Below, in pieces: positions 34,897 through 44,399 of a DNA stretch of 59,473 nucleotides. The stretch comes from CAMQRS01 sp964370645 (lineage in GTDB: Bacteria; Bacillota_I; Bacilli_A; Erysipelotrichales; Erysipelotrichaceae): contig CAYJJS010000008.1 in assembly GCA_964370645.1 (NCBI GenBank), positions 1 through 59,473 of the forward strand, written 5' to 3'. The notes below the pieces were generated by a model. It did no database searches. It saw only the letters and a program-made list of their open reading frames with translations, and was not told the DNA's origin. The translations under genes and the position numbers were made by a program. Numbering within the stretch: position 1 is the stretch's first letter; each line of letters opens with the position of its first letter.

Positions 34897-35235
34897 ATGC
34901 CAAATCGTATTTATGAATTGAGAAAAAAATTTGGGTTAAAACAATCTGATTTAGCCGATAAACTAGGGATTTCACAACAGACGTTATCGCGAATAGAAAA
35001 TGAAATCACACATCCAGCTATCGATGTATTATGTGCATTGGCTGATTATTTTGATGTAAGTATAGATTATTTAGTTTGTCGTAATGAATTGCAACAAATA
35101 ATCACTTTAGAAGATCCAGTGATGGAAACTTTAATAGAGAATTATGATTTTTTGAAAATGATAGGTAAACTTAATGAAAAAGAAAAGCAGGCAATCTTGC
35201 AAATCATAGAAGTTTTCGCTTGTGAGTCACTTTAA
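34897..35235 (+). CDS. XRE-family transcriptional regulator
   Basis: 112 aa, SD AAAGGTGG. N-terminal HTH_3 (about 5-60): LRKKFGLKQSDLADKLGISQQTLSRIEN and DVLCALADYFDVSIDYL; the C-terminal 50 residues are helical without a recognised ligand domain. Probably a small autoregulated repressor. The next gene, a MATE pump, may be its target, but an apparent separate promoter (TACAAT near 35305) precedes it. Confidence 0.88.
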   Translation: MPNRIYELRKKFGLKQSDLADKLGISQQTLSRIENEITHPAIDVLCALADYFDVSIDYLVCRNELQQIITLEDPVMETLIENYDFLKMIGKLNEKEKQAILQIIEVFACESL

Positions 35236-35333
35236 TAATTAAAGTGTTTTAGATAAACGAGTAGTTCTTCTTAAAAATACTTCGCATTCCTTTTTAGAAA
35301 CTGTTACAATAGATAGAGTTGATGGAGGGAAGT

Positions 35334-36683
35334 ATGCGAAAAGAAGTAAAAATAGATATGACACAAGGGAGTATAGTAAAATGTTTAATGTACTTTGCGC
35401 TACCAATCTTTCTTGGAAATTTATTCCAGCAATTATATAATGTTGTCGATTCATTGATTGTAGGTAATTTTTTAGGGTCTCAGGCACTTGCTGCAGTGAG
35501 TTCGTCTGGTAATTTGATTTTTTTAATGGTTGGTTTTTTTCAAGGTATTGCCATGGGAGGAACCATTTTATTGGCGCGTTTTTTTGGCGCTAAAGATGAA
35601 GTGAATAGTCGCAGAGTTGTACACTCTGCTATTTGTTTAGGTTTAATCACAAGTGTTATTTTAACTTTGGTAGGAGTATTTTGTGCGCCAGTAATACTTG
35701 GTTGGATGGGTACACCAGAGAGTGTGTTTCCTCAATCTGTTGCATATTTTCAAATGTATTTTGCTGGTTCAATTGGGTTTGTTATGTATAATATTATGGT
35801 TGGTATTTTACAAGCAGTTGGGGATAGTAGAAACCCATTAAAGTTTTTAATTATTTCTTCTATTATTAATGTAGCATTGGATTTGTTATTTATTGCTGTA
35901 TTTAAAATGGGTGTAGAATCAGCAGCACTAGCGACAATTATCTCGCAATTGTTTAGTGCAATATTATGTTTTCATAAATTATATAGTACTAAAGAATGTT
36001 ATCGAGTACGTGTGAAAGAAATTTCTTTTGATGCACCAATGCTGAAAGAAATGATTCGCTTAGGATTACCAGCGGGTCTGCAAAACTCAATTATTTCATT
36101 AGCAAATGTCGTTGTCCAAAGTAATATTAATTCTTTTGGGGAGTTAGCGATGGCAGGGTGTGGTGCGTATTCAAAAATTGAAGGATTCGCTTTTTTACCA
36201 ATCACAAGTTTTGCGATGGCACTGACAACCTTTGTATCTCAAAATATCGGTGCGAAACGTTTCGACCGAGTTACGAAAGGTGCAAAAATCGGTATACTAA
36301 GCAGTATGGTTATGTCAGAAATCGTTGGATTTATTATCTTTTTCTTATCTAGCCAATTGATTTCAATTTTCGATAGTAACCCAGCTGTTGTTACTTATGG
36401 GGTAGGTAGAGCAACGTATTCAGCATTCCTGTTTTTCCTATTGGCATATTCACACAGTGTAAGTGCTGTCTTACGAGGTGCGGGAAAATCACAAGTTCCT
36501 ATGTATGTTATGCTACTTTGTTGGTGTGTAATTCGTGTTTCGATTTTAACCTTTGTGATGCCACTATATCGAGATATAACACTAGTTTATATTGTGTATC
36601 CAATTACTTGGTCATTGAGTTCATTATTTTTTATAATATATTATAATAGAGTGGATTGGTTAAAATCATTTAAAAGTGTATAA
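35334..36683 (+). CDS. MATE-family efflux transporter
   Basis: 449 aa from ATG 35334 (GGAGGGAAGT upstream; a TTG at 35319 is in frame without SD). Twelve TM segments; PIFLGNLFQQLYNVVDSLIVGNF, ILQAVGDSRNPLKFL and FVSQNIGAKRFDRVTKG are typical MATE landmarks. Exports cationic drugs or metabolites with Na+ or H+ coupling. Followed 21 bases later by a MarR regulator, so drug-responsive control is plausible. Confidence 0.94.
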   Translation: MRKEVKIDMTQGSIVKCLMYFALPIFLGNLFQQLYNVVDSLIVGNFLGSQALAAVSSSGNLIFLMVGFFQGIAMGGTILLARFFGAKDEVNSRRVVHSAICLGLITSVILTLVGVFCAPVILGWMGTPESVFPQSVAYFQMYFAGSIGFVMYNIMVGILQAVGDSRNPLKFLIISSIINVALDLLFIAVFKMGVESAALATIISQLFSAILCFHKLYSTKECYRVRVKEISFDAPMLKEMIRLGLPAGLQNSIISLANVVVQSNINSFGELAMAGCGAYSKIEGFAFLPITSFAMALTTFVSQNIGAKRFDRVTKGAKIGILSSMVMSEIVGFIIFFLSSQLISIFDSNPAVVTYGVGRATYSAFLFFLLAYSHSVSAVLRGAGKSQVPMYVMLLCWCVIRVSILTFVMPLYRDITLVYIVYPITWSLSSLFFIIYYNRVDWLKSFKSV

Positions 36684-36704
36684 TTACAGTAGGGGGTTCT
36701 ATTT

Positions 36705-37175
36705 ATGAGTGATGAAAACATACAAAAGACAAAGCATACGTTAAATGAATTATTGGTTGGATTGTTTAATTATATTTTATATATAGAAGAAAGAAATTTA
36801 AAAATGAATGGTGTAGAGTTAAGCATGAATGAAGTACACATTTTGGAGCGCATTTTAAAGACAAGAGATAATACGATGACCTATATTGCGACTAGTTTAA
36901 TGGTTACACAAGGGACTTTGACCACAAATGCAAATCGATTGATTCAAAAAGGGTATGTTGAAAAATATCGTGATGAATTCGATAAAAGAGTATTCCGTTT
37001 ACGCTTAACACCTAAAGCAGATCCTATTATTAAAATGCATGATGCATTTCATGAAAATATGATCGATCGCGTAATTGGTGAATTAGGATTAGCAGATAAC
37101 CTTGTTCTGAATGAATCTTTAGAAAGAATTTTACAGTATTTCCGTGAGGAATATCGTTTATTCGCACAAGTATAA
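36705..37175 (+). CDS. MarR-family transcriptional regulator
   Basis: 156 aa, SD GGGGG. Winged-helix core (about 40-115): SMNEVHILERILKTRDNTMT, IATSLMVTQGTLTTNANRLI recognition helix, and wing GYVEKYRDEFDKRVFRLRLT. The flanking helices would form the dimer. It may control the MATE pumps on either side (inference); a shared terminator with the converging MATE gene follows. Confidence 0.92.
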   Translation: MSDENIQKTKHTLNELLVGLFNYILYIEERNLKMNGVELSMNEVHILERILKTRDNTMTYIATSLMVTQGTLTTNANRLIQKGYVEKYRDEFDKRVFRLRLTPKADPIIKMHDAFHENMIDRVIGELGLADNLVLNESLERILQYFREEYRLFAQV

Positions 37176-37210
37176 AAGCACAAACTGGGCTACAGTTTGT
37201 GCTTTATTTT
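37174..37210. terminator. Bidirectional terminator between marR and a MATE gene
   Basis: A 14-base arm AAAGCACAAACTG pairs perfectly with CAGTTTGTGCTTT around GGCTA; T and A tracts on both sides. Confidence 0.9.
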
Positions 37211-38482
37211 TGTTAAATGTGTAAGAGTGTACATGACAATGCTCACCGCTACATATGATAGCCAAACACCTTGTAAAGAAAGCCATGACGATAAGATAAA
37301 TATGCATAGGGGTGCGATTAGTAAACATTCAATATATGTATAGCGAGTTGCTTTTTTACTTTCTCCAGTTGCATTAAACAATGAAATTTTGAATTTTACA
37401 AAGAAGATAAATGGAAAAGCAAACGCACTTATGAAAATACCTTCTTGAAAGTATTGTTGTGCAATAAGGGATAAATTAAATACATCAGCTAAGATTGGTG
37501 TTGTAAAATATAATGTGATGAGTACAATCATACACAAGAACAAGCCAATTTTATATGCAGTGTGTCTTAATTTTCGTAAGTGTATTACATCATTTTTACC
37601 ATAATATAAACTAAATAAAGGTTGCAACCCATCTCCTACTCCCAAAAGCATATTCGATACGGGAAATGTAATGTAGGAGATAACGGTATAAGCAGCGACC
37701 CCCTGTGTTCCACCATAGTGTAGACATACGAAGTTAGAAAAAATGAGTACTATGGAGGGGGTTAAGGAAACACCAAAAGGTGCAATACTACGTGTGAATA
37801 TATCTTTGCATAAGTGTAGTGTGTGACGTTCTTGACTTTGGTGCTTTAAAGATATTAATCGCTCACGATTTATGAATAGTAAGCCAATGGTTAGGATGGT
37901 TACAATTAATTGTGCGAGTAAGGTCCCTAGTGCAGCTCCTTGAATTCCCTTTGCACAAGTAAAGATGAAATAGTAGTTTAAGATTAAATTGGATACGACT
38001 CCAATGATTGAAATAATCATAGCTTGAATGGGTAGTTGTAGATTACGTAATATAGGGATTGCTCCAGTAGAAAAAATTTGAAATACACAACCTAAACTAA
38101 CAACTTGCAAATATTCAAAGGCCTGTGTATACACCTCATCACGCGCACCAAGTATTTGTAGCAAATAAGGAAAAGATGTGTAACAAAGTAGTAATAAAAC
38201 AAGACTTACGACAAATAGTAATCCAATTGTATACAATAAAGTATAATAGGCATTGCGATATTGTTGTTGTCCAATTTTTTGGGAGTATAAGATACTTCCT
38301 CCAATCCCAATACCTAAACCCGTTGCGATAAAGATGGCAGGTATGGGCCAGGCTAGATTGATTGCGGCCAAGCCACTATCTCCGCTGCTTTGCCCAATAA
38401 ACAAACCATCGATAATGGAGTACAATCCACTTAGTAATAGTGAAAGTATTGTTGGAATCGTATATTTTAGTATTGTTTTCAT
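37190..38482 (-). CDS. MATE-family efflux transporter
   Basis: 430 aa, SD GAGGTAAC on the minus strand. Twelve hydrophobic helices with MATE features: TIPTILSLLLSGLYSIIDGLFIGQ, GIGGSILYSQKIGQQQYRNA and SNMLLGVGDGLQPLFSLYYGKND. It is closer to the MepA-like branch than the other two pumps here. Substrate unknown. Divergent from the ABC importer operon. Confidence 0.92.
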   Translation of the reverse strand: MKTILKYTIPTILSLLLSGLYSIIDGLFIGQSSGDSGLAAINLAWPIPAIFIATGLGIGIGGSILYSQKIGQQQYRNAYYTLLYTIGLLFVVSLVLLLLCYTSFPYLLQILGARDEVYTQAFEYLQVVSLGCVFQIFSTGAIPILRNLQLPIQAMIISIIGVVSNLILNYYFIFTCAKGIQGAALGTLLAQLIVTILTIGLLFINRERLISLKHQSQERHTLHLCKDIFTRSIAPFGVSLTPSIVLIFSNFVCLHYGGTQGVAAYTVISYITFPVSNMLLGVGDGLQPLFSLYYGKNDVIHLRKLRHTAYKIGLFLCMIVLITLYFTTPILADVFNLSLIAQQYFQEGIFISAFAFPFIFFVKFKISLFNATGESKKATRYTYIECLLIAPLCIFILSSWLSLQGVWLSYVAVSIVMYTLTHLTKIKHKL

Positions 38483-38597
38483 TTGTTACCTCACAATGTA
38501 TTCAAAGCATTTTAACATAAGAATATATAAGTGCAACACCAATTGTATAAAAATTATCAATATTCACAATATTTTTACAAAACCAATAAAATACTCA

Positions 38598-38635
38598 AAA
38601 AAGTTAACATATTCTTTCGTGTTTGTTAACTTTTT
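38598..38635. promoter_or_regulatory. Inverted repeat upstream of the ABC importer operon
   Basis: AAAAAGTTAACA (38598-38609) and TGTTAACTTTTT (38624-38635) form a perfect 12-bp dyad around 14 bases; CCAATAAAA and TTTTATTGG add outer arms. It lies just upstream of a TACTAT -10 (38652-38657). Either an operator or an early hairpin. Confidence 0.5.
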
Positions 38636-38681
38636 ATTGGCTTTGTTTTGCTACTATATGCCTGATGAGATAGGAGGAGCT

Positions 38682-39560
38682 ATGAGGAAGTTATTTAGCT
38701 ACGATAAGCTAGTAGTATGGATATTTGTACTACCGGCATTAATTCCTTTGGTTGTATTTTGGATTTATCCAATACTGCAATCGGTTTTTATAAGTTTCAC
38801 AAATTGGGACTATATGACTCCAGATTTTGAATTCACTGGATTGGAAAACTATATAAGATTGTTTAAGGATTCGCGCTTTTATGAAGCATTGTGGAATACG
38901 ATTGTATTCACAGTAGGAACGATGGTACCAACCATTGGGTTGGGTTTGGTATTGGCTTTACTACTAAAGAAAACGTTTAAGGGAAGTGGAGCATATAAGT
39001 TTATATTATTCTCCCCATGGATTACACCTACAGTAGCAGTTTCTATTGTTTGGACATGGATTTTTCAACCAGTGGATGGACTGGCAAACACAGTATTAGG
39101 ATTTTTTGGAATCCCTGCATTAGAGTGGATTCAAAGTTCAGATACAGCGATGTTATCTGTAATCATAGTAACTGTATGGAAAAGTATTGGGTATGCGATG
39201 ATATTTTATTTATCAGCGTTAGAAAAAGTGCCTAAAGAATTGTATGAAGCAAATGATTTAGATGGTGCATCACCACTACAAAGATTTCGTGATGTGACAT
39301 TACCTAGTATTTCTCCAACTACATTTTTCTTGGTTATTATTACAACGGTAAATTCACTACAAGCATACGATCAAATTCAAATTTTAACACAAGGAGGGCC
39401 TGCAGGAAGTACAAGAACATTAATGTATATGTATTATCAACTTGGGTTCACTGAGTTTGATATGGGACAAGCAACAGCGCTTGCAATTGTCTTGGTACTT
39501 ATTACGGTTGGTATTTCTTTGATTCAATTTGTTGCTTCAAAGAAATGGGTCCACTATTAG
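38682..39560 (+). CDS. ABC importer permease, MalF/UgpA type
   Basis: 292 aa from ATG 38682 (AGGAGGAG upstream); the frame is open far upstream only as an artefact over the MATE gene. Six TM helices (BPD_transp_1) and the EAA-like coupling motif LYEANDLDGASPLQRFRDVTLP. Partner of the next permease; together they import a carbohydrate or phosphorylated polyol in the CUT1 class. Confidence 0.94.
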   Translation: MRKLFSYDKLVVWIFVLPALIPLVVFWIYPILQSVFISFTNWDYMTPDFEFTGLENYIRLFKDSRFYEALWNTIVFTVGTMVPTIGLGLVLALLLKKTFKGSGAYKFILFSPWITPTVAVSIVWTWIFQPVDGLANTVLGFFGIPALEWIQSSDTAMLSVIIVTVWKSIGYAMIFYLSALEKVPKELYEANDLDGASPLQRFRDVTLPSISPTTFFLVIITTVNSLQAYDQIQILTQGGPAGSTRTLMYMYYQLGFTEFDMGQATALAIVLVLITVGISLIQFVASKKWVHY

Positions 39561-39573
39561 GAGGGAAAACAAC

Positions 39574-40395
39574 ATGATCAAAAAGATAAGTAAAATTGTA
39601 TTATTGAGTGTTGTGAGTATTTTCACGGTATTCCCTTTTGTTTGGATGATACTAAGTGCATTGAAAACAAAAGAAGAAGTAATGGATGTGTCTGCCTTTT
39701 TCCCAAGTGAAATACAATGGGGAAATATATATACAGTTATTTTTGAATCGCCATTATTACTATATGTTTGGAACTCATTGTTTGTTTCTATCATTATTGT
39801 AATTATTCAGGTAGTGGCTGGGGCATTGCTTGCCTATGCCATAGTATTCATGAAGTTTAAAGGTCGAAATGTATTATTTGCAACAATAATGTGTACGTAT
39901 ATGTTGCCAGCAGCTGCAACATATATACCAAGTTATATTATTTTAGCAAACTTAAATTTATTAAATACCTTCACAGGATTGATTATTTCAAGTTCTGTAA
40001 GTATATTTGGGATTTTCTTGTTGAGACAGGCGTTTAAGCAAGTACCAATGGGGTTGATTGAAGCAGCAAGGATAGATGGAGCAGGACCGTTTCGAATATT
40101 GCGAGAAGTCATTGCACCCATGACAAAGTCTTCTTTCATCACATTTGGATTGATGAGTTTTATTGCTAGTTACAACAACTATATGTGGCCATCATTAATT
40201 AATGAAAGTGTAGAGACAAGTTTAGTTTCACAAGGGTTAAGAAGATTCTTTATTGAAGGTGGTGCCTATGGTACAGAATGGCCATTAGTTATGGCTGGAA
40301 GTGCTCTAATTATTATTCCGTTATTAATTTTATTCGCATTTACGCAAAAATGGTTTATTAATGGAATTGGTGGAGACACAGGAATGAAAGGGTAA
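39574..40395 (+). CDS. ABC importer permease, MalG/UgpE type
   Basis: 273 aa from ATG 39574 (TAGGAGGG upstream; upstream in-frame codons overlap the first permease). Six TM helices; EAA motif LIEAARIDGAGPFRILREVIAP and C-terminal QKWFINGIGGDTGMKG, a tail typical of CUT1 MalG-like proteins. Forms the channel with the product of the previous gene. Confidence 0.95.
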   Translation: MIKKISKIVLLSVVSIFTVFPFVWMILSALKTKEEVMDVSAFFPSEIQWGNIYTVIFESPLLLYVWNSLFVSIIIVIIQVVAGALLAYAIVFMKFKGRNVLFATIMCTYMLPAAATYIPSYIILANLNLLNTFTGLIISSSVSIFGIFLLRQAFKQVPMGLIEAARIDGAGPFRILREVIAPMTKSSFITFGLMSFIASYNNYMWPSLINESVETSLVSQGLRRFFIEGGAYGTEWPLVMAGSALIIIPLLILFAFTQKWFINGIGGDTGMKG

Positions 40396-40425
40396 AAGAT
40401 TGCGAAAGCAACGAAAGGAAACAAT

Positions 40426-41730
40426 ATGAAAAACAAATTTAAAAGAGTATCGTTATTATCAGCGTCAGCTTTATTGGCTATGAGTGCCTTAACAGGATGT
40501 GGAAGTACAAGTTCAGAACCAACAAAAAATGAAGATGGTTTGATTGAGATTGATTTTTGGTATTCAGGAGGTAAAACGGCTGTGAATGTGGTTCAAGAAA
40601 TCGTAGATGATTTCAATGCATCACAATCAACATATAAAATAAATACTGTAACACAAGCAGATTATGGTGAAACGTACGAGAAGTTACAAGCTTCAATTGC
40701 AGGGAATAATCAGCCAGATATCGCATTGTTGAACACAGATGCAGCTAGAAACTTGAATGATAAAGGTTTACTAGAAGACATGAGCACAATGATTTCTGAA
40801 GATGAAGATTTTAATGAAGAAGATTACTTAGATGTATTTATGGCACAAGGTATTGCAGATGATGTCGTTTATGCATTACCAGCATATGGGACAACACAAA
40901 TTATGTATTACAATATTGCACTATGGGAAGATGCAGGAATTGATCCAACAACGATTGAAACTTGGCAAGACTTAGAAGAGGCTGCAAATACATTAACTGT
41001 AGATGGAGAAGTATATGGTTGGGAACCAATGTGGGGATCACCTAACTTAATCGATGCTGCATTAAGTAATGGAGCGCAACTAATTAGTGATGATGGTGAA
41101 ACAGTTATGATTAACTCAGAAGAATGGGTTGAAGTATGGGAAAGTTTTGGTACATGGATTCACGAAGATGAAATTATGAAAGTAAACTCAGGTGGTCAAG
41201 GATGGGAATACTGGTATAACACAATTGACGATGTATTACAAAACAGAGCAGCAGGATATACTGGATCATCAGGAGATCAAGCGGATTTAGACTTTTCAAT
41301 TGTAGGTGCTATGGAGCAACCAGGATTTAACGATAACCCTTCTGCACCAACTGCAGATGCATTACAATACGTTATGTTAGAAAAATCAAGTGATGAGGAA
41401 AAAGAGGGTGTATTCGAATTCATGAAATTCTTTACTTCTCCAGAAAATCAAGCGAAATGGTCTATGAGTACAGGTTATGTAGCGGTTAGAGAATCAACAC
41501 AAGAAGTAGAAGAATTTAAAGCTTACACGGACGAAAACCCACATGCCTTAGTTCCACTACAACAAGCAATGCATGGTACGCCAGCTTTAGTAGATCCAAC
41601 AAATGGAAAAATCTTTGATGCATTAACAATTGCAGCAGATAAAGTAGAATTAGAAGGTATCTCAGCGCAAGAAGCATTAGATGAAGCACAAAAAGTTGCA
41701 CAAGAAGCGCTAGACAGTATTAATGAATAA
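40426..41730 (+). CDS. ABC importer extracellular solute-binding lipoprotein (family 1)
   Basis: 434 aa, SD AAAGGAAA. Lipoprotein signal with C25 (LTGCGS), then a type II binding fold: IDFWYSGGKTAVNVVQEIVDDF, PDIALLNTDAARNLNDKG, YALPAYGTTQIMYYN and the LMEKSSDEEKEGVFEFMKF-like helix. Binds the imported solute outside the cell. Ligand unknown; UgpB/CUT1-like proteins take sugars or glycerol phosphate. Overlaps the next gene by 8 bases. Confidence 0.94.
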   Translation: MKNKFKRVSLLSASALLAMSALTGCGSTSSEPTKNEDGLIEIDFWYSGGKTAVNVVQEIVDDFNASQSTYKINTVTQADYGETYEKLQASIAGNNQPDIALLNTDAARNLNDKGLLEDMSTMISEDEDFNEEDYLDVFMAQGIADDVVYALPAYGTTQIMYYNIALWEDAGIDPTTIETWQDLEEAANTLTVDGEVYGWEPMWGSPNLIDAALSNGAQLISDDGETVMINSEEWVEVWESFGTWIHEDEIMKVNSGGQGWEYWYNTIDDVLQNRAAGYTGSSGDQADLDFSIVGAMEQPGFNDNPSAPTADALQYVMLEKSSDEEKEGVFEFMKFFTSPENQAKWSMSTGYVAVRESTQEVEEFKAYTDENPHALVPLQQAMHGTPALVDPTNGKIFDALTIAADKVELEGISAQEALDEAQKVAQEALDSINE

Positions 41731-43243
41731 GCAGTTCATAATCCATAAGAACTCGCCATTTATGCAGAGTGAACAATTTATTGTTCACTCTGCTGTCTCG
41801 CAATTAAGCTTTCATGTTGAAATTCCTGCATATTTTAAATGTATGAGTTTTATCATGGTGAAAGATGCAAACAAAATACTTCGAATGGTTCGTTTGTTGG
41901 GACATGGCGAGCATAAATTGTCTATCGCAGACACTGCTTCAAATACGAGTGTAGGTGCGATTGCGGGAAATATTCCTTGTGGGGAATGGGAAGTTAGTAT
42001 TGGTAGTTTTAAAGAATATTTGGTGAAGTATTTAGGAGATAAAGAAGTAGAAGTGCATTTACAAATACATATGGATACGCAAGTCGTTAGTGAATCAATT
42101 GATGGTGCTATGTGGATGAATGATCAAGAAGGATTTATTTTGGATGAAACAATGTATGATTTTGATCGTGTTTATTGTGAGGCATCTCGTTATTATAAAG
42201 GAGACTTTCACACACATACTCGCTTATCCGATGGAAAGCACAGTGTGAAGCAGGCAATGCAAACGGCAAAACAATACAATATGGATTTTTATATGCCAAC
42301 TGAGCATAATTTATTACATACAGGATTTTATGATAGTGCTTTGTGTATTGTTCCCTCTATTGAGGTAACGACATTGAAGGGTCATTTTAATGTATTTGGA
42401 TTGACACAGTATCCAAGTGTTTTATGGGAAACATTAGAAGTAGATGGTGAACAATCAAATACTGAGAATATTTTGCATATGTTACAAGAGGCCAATGATA
42501 ATCAATGGCTTACAAGTATCAATCATCCATTTTTGACCATCTGGTCATGGGAATATGATGATGTATTATTGTCTTCTATTCAATGTTTGGAAATTGTGAA
42601 TGATCCAACGTACACATATGCAAAAGAAGCAAACGCAAAAGCAATTTCTTTCTTGGATGCATTGTGGATGGATGGACATAAGATTACAGGACTTGGAGGA
42701 AGTGATTCTCACAATTTAATCGACGAACGTTATGAAGGGGCAAGTGAACCATCTACAATTGGGGATCCAGCGACATTTGTGTATTGTGAAAAGCTGACGC
42801 CAAGTAATATATTACAAGCAGTACGTGATAGTAATGTATATGTGAGTAGATATTGCAGTTTGTCTTATGAAATATATGATGCGAATGCTACTTCTTATTT
42901 TGCAGGTAATGAATTAACAAAAGGTGTTCATTATACATATCGTGTAACGATTAAGAGTGATAAAATACCAAATATCCGATTTGTTGAGAATGGTCAATTT
43001 GTTACGTTAGATATACAGAAGATAAGTAGTGATACTTATGTAGCGACAACCAATTTTTGTTTTCAAGACGAATGGAATTGGGCCCGTATAGATGTTGTAA
43101 GTGAGGGTGATGAATTTATGGGATATGTAAATCCAGTATATAGTGGAAAGAAAAAATCTCAATATCTTACATATGGAGAAATCAAACATCACTGGCAAAA
43201 AGTAAATGAGAAGGAAGAAGAAAATGACAAAAATAGAACTTAA
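41723..43243 (+). CDS. PHP-domain metallohydrolase (CehA/McbA-like)
   Basis: 506 aa; the start ATG lies in the end of the preceding gene with a weak SD, suggesting coupling. The N-terminal 150 residues are beta-rich without a recognised domain. Residues about 160-400 carry PHP metal motifs GDFHTHTRLSDGKHSV, PTEHNLLHTG, SIEVTT, NHPFL and GGSDSHNL. The family splits phosphoester or carbamate bonds. Its position inside an importer operon suggests that it processes the imported compound, for example a phosphodiester (inference). No signal peptide is evident, so it is probably cytosolic. Confidence 0.85.
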   Translation: MNKQFIIHKNSPFMQSEQFIVHSAVSQLSFHVEIPAYFKCMSFIMVKDANKILRMVRLLGHGEHKLSIADTASNTSVGAIAGNIPCGEWEVSIGSFKEYLVKYLGDKEVEVHLQIHMDTQVVSESIDGAMWMNDQEGFILDETMYDFDRVYCEASRYYKGDFHTHTRLSDGKHSVKQAMQTAKQYNMDFYMPTEHNLLHTGFYDSALCIVPSIEVTTLKGHFNVFGLTQYPSVLWETLEVDGEQSNTENILHMLQEANDNQWLTSINHPFLTIWSWEYDDVLLSSIQCLEIVNDPTYTYAKEANAKAISFLDALWMDGHKITGLGGSDSHNLIDERYEGASEPSTIGDPATFVYCEKLTPSNILQAVRDSNVYVSRYCSLSYEIYDANATSYFAGNELTKGVHYTYRVTIKSDKIPNIRFVENGQFVTLDIQKISSDTYVATTNFCFQDEWNWARIDVVSEGDEFMGYVNPVYSGKKKSQYLTYGEIKHHWQKVNEKEEENDKNRT

Positions 43244-44309
43244 AAATATATATAAAAGTTATGAAGATGGGAATCAAGTAGTTAAAGATTTTAATTTAAC
43301 AATTGATAAGAAAGAGTTTATTATTTTCGTTGGTCCATCTGGATGTGGGAAATCGACAACACTACGTATGATTGCGGGCTTGGAAGATATCACTAAGGGA
43401 GAATTATTCATTGATGGTGAGTTGATGAACAAAGTAAAACCAAGTGAGAGAGATATTGCGATGGTGTTTCAAAACTACGCATTATATCCACATATGACTG
43501 TTGCAGAAAATATAGGGTATAGCTTAAAGATTAAGAAAGTATCAAAAGCAGAGAGAGCTCAAAAAGTGCAAGAAATTGCAGAGCTGTTGCATTTGGAAAA
43601 AGTATTGCATAGACTACCAAAGCAATTGTCTGGAGGTCAAAGACAACGTGTAGCTATGGGACGTGCTATGGTGCGTAGACCCAAGCTATTCTTAATGGAT
43701 GAGCCTCTTAGTAATTTAGATGCAAAACTGCGTAATTACATGAGAGTGGAGATACAAAATATATATAAAATGCTAGATACTACTTTTATTTATGTAACGC
43801 ATGATCAAATGGAAGCAATGACGTTGGGTACGCGTATTGTTGTATTAAAAGATGGAATTATTCAACAAATAGATAGTCCACATGATTTATATGCAAAGCC
43901 TGTAAATATGTTTGTAGCTGGATTTATAGGAACGCCACAAATGAATTTTGTCGATGCAAAATGTATACTAAAAAATAATTCTGTGTGTTTATTGTTGAAT
44001 GGAGAAGAAGTAGCATTACCAGATTCGAAAATAGATTTGTTTAAATTTGATTACGCTGAAAAAGATATCGTGATTGGTGTAAGACCTGAACATATTAAAG
44101 TATGCGAGGACGGAATGTTTACAAGTGTTGTAAAAGTATACGAAATGTTAGGATCAGAAGCATACTTACATGTAGAGTTACTAGGTAAAGATATGATCTT
44201 GAGTGTAAGTGGAAATACCACTATACGTGAGGGAGATGAAGTATCGTATTCTTTTGATTTTGAACAGGTACATTATTTTGATAAATTGACAGAATTAGCA
44301 ATTCGTTAA
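43224..44309 (+). CDS. ABC importer ATP-binding protein, MsmK/UgpC type
   Basis: 361 aa from ATG 43224 (AAGGAAGAAG upstream). Walker A GPSGCGKSTT, Q-loop FQNYALYPHMTV, signature LSGGQRQRVAMGRAM, Walker B LFLMDEPLSNLDAKLR, H-loop YVTHDQMEAM, and a C-terminal TOBE/OB regulatory domain (about 240-361; IGVRPEHIKV). Energises the CUT1 permeases encoded upstream. Last gene of the operon. Confidence 0.95.
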   Translation: MTKIELKNIYKSYEDGNQVVKDFNLTIDKKEFIIFVGPSGCGKSTTLRMIAGLEDITKGELFIDGELMNKVKPSERDIAMVFQNYALYPHMTVAENIGYSLKIKKVSKAERAQKVQEIAELLHLEKVLHRLPKQLSGGQRQRVAMGRAMVRRPKLFLMDEPLSNLDAKLRNYMRVEIQNIYKMLDTTFIYVTHDQMEAMTLGTRIVVLKDGIIQQIDSPHDLYAKPVNMFVAGFIGTPQMNFVDAKCILKNNSVCLLLNGEEVALPDSKIDLFKFDYAEKDIVIGVRPEHIKVCEDGMFTSVVKVYEMLGSEAYLHVELLGKDMILSVSGNTTIREGDEVSYSFDFEQVHYFDKLTELAIR

Positions 44310-44332
44310 AACAGGAGCAATCCTGTTTTTTA
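44308..44332 (+). terminator. Terminator of the ABC/PHP operon
   Basis: AAAACAGGA/TCCTGTTTT stem with GCAA loop and T run. Confidence 0.9.
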
Positions 44333-44343
44333 TTTATATGTTA

Positions 44344-44372
44344 TTGACTTCAAATGTATAACATGATATAAA
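44344..44372 (+). promoter_or_regulatory. Promoter of the DUF3793-flavodoxin operon
   Basis: TTGACT (44344-44349), exact 17-bp spacer, TATAAA (44367-44372). Strong sigma-A type; expected transcription start near 44379, immediately before an iron-box-like sequence. Confidence 0.75.
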
Positions 44373-44381
44373 TTTATCATG

Positions 44382-44399
44382 TTAGTTTAGGCTAACTTA
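44382..44399 (+). promoter_or_regulatory. DtxR/IdeR-type iron box
   Basis: TTAGTTTAGGCTAACTTA agrees with the IdeR/DtxR consensus TTAGGTTAGGCTAACCTAA at all but three positions (counting the base after it). It overlies the start of transcription, so iron-loaded repressor would block the operon. Confidence 0.65.

Noticed and set aside
38253..38681. N-terminal extension of the ABC permease
   Set aside because: The upstream part is the antisense of the MATE gene plus AT-rich intergenic DNA; ATG 38682 has a strong AGGAGGAG and the family's normal N-terminus.
40396..40425. TTGCGAAAGCAA as a cre site or operator
   Set aside because: It is only a 4-bp-arm mini-hairpin and does not fit the cre consensus; probably chance.
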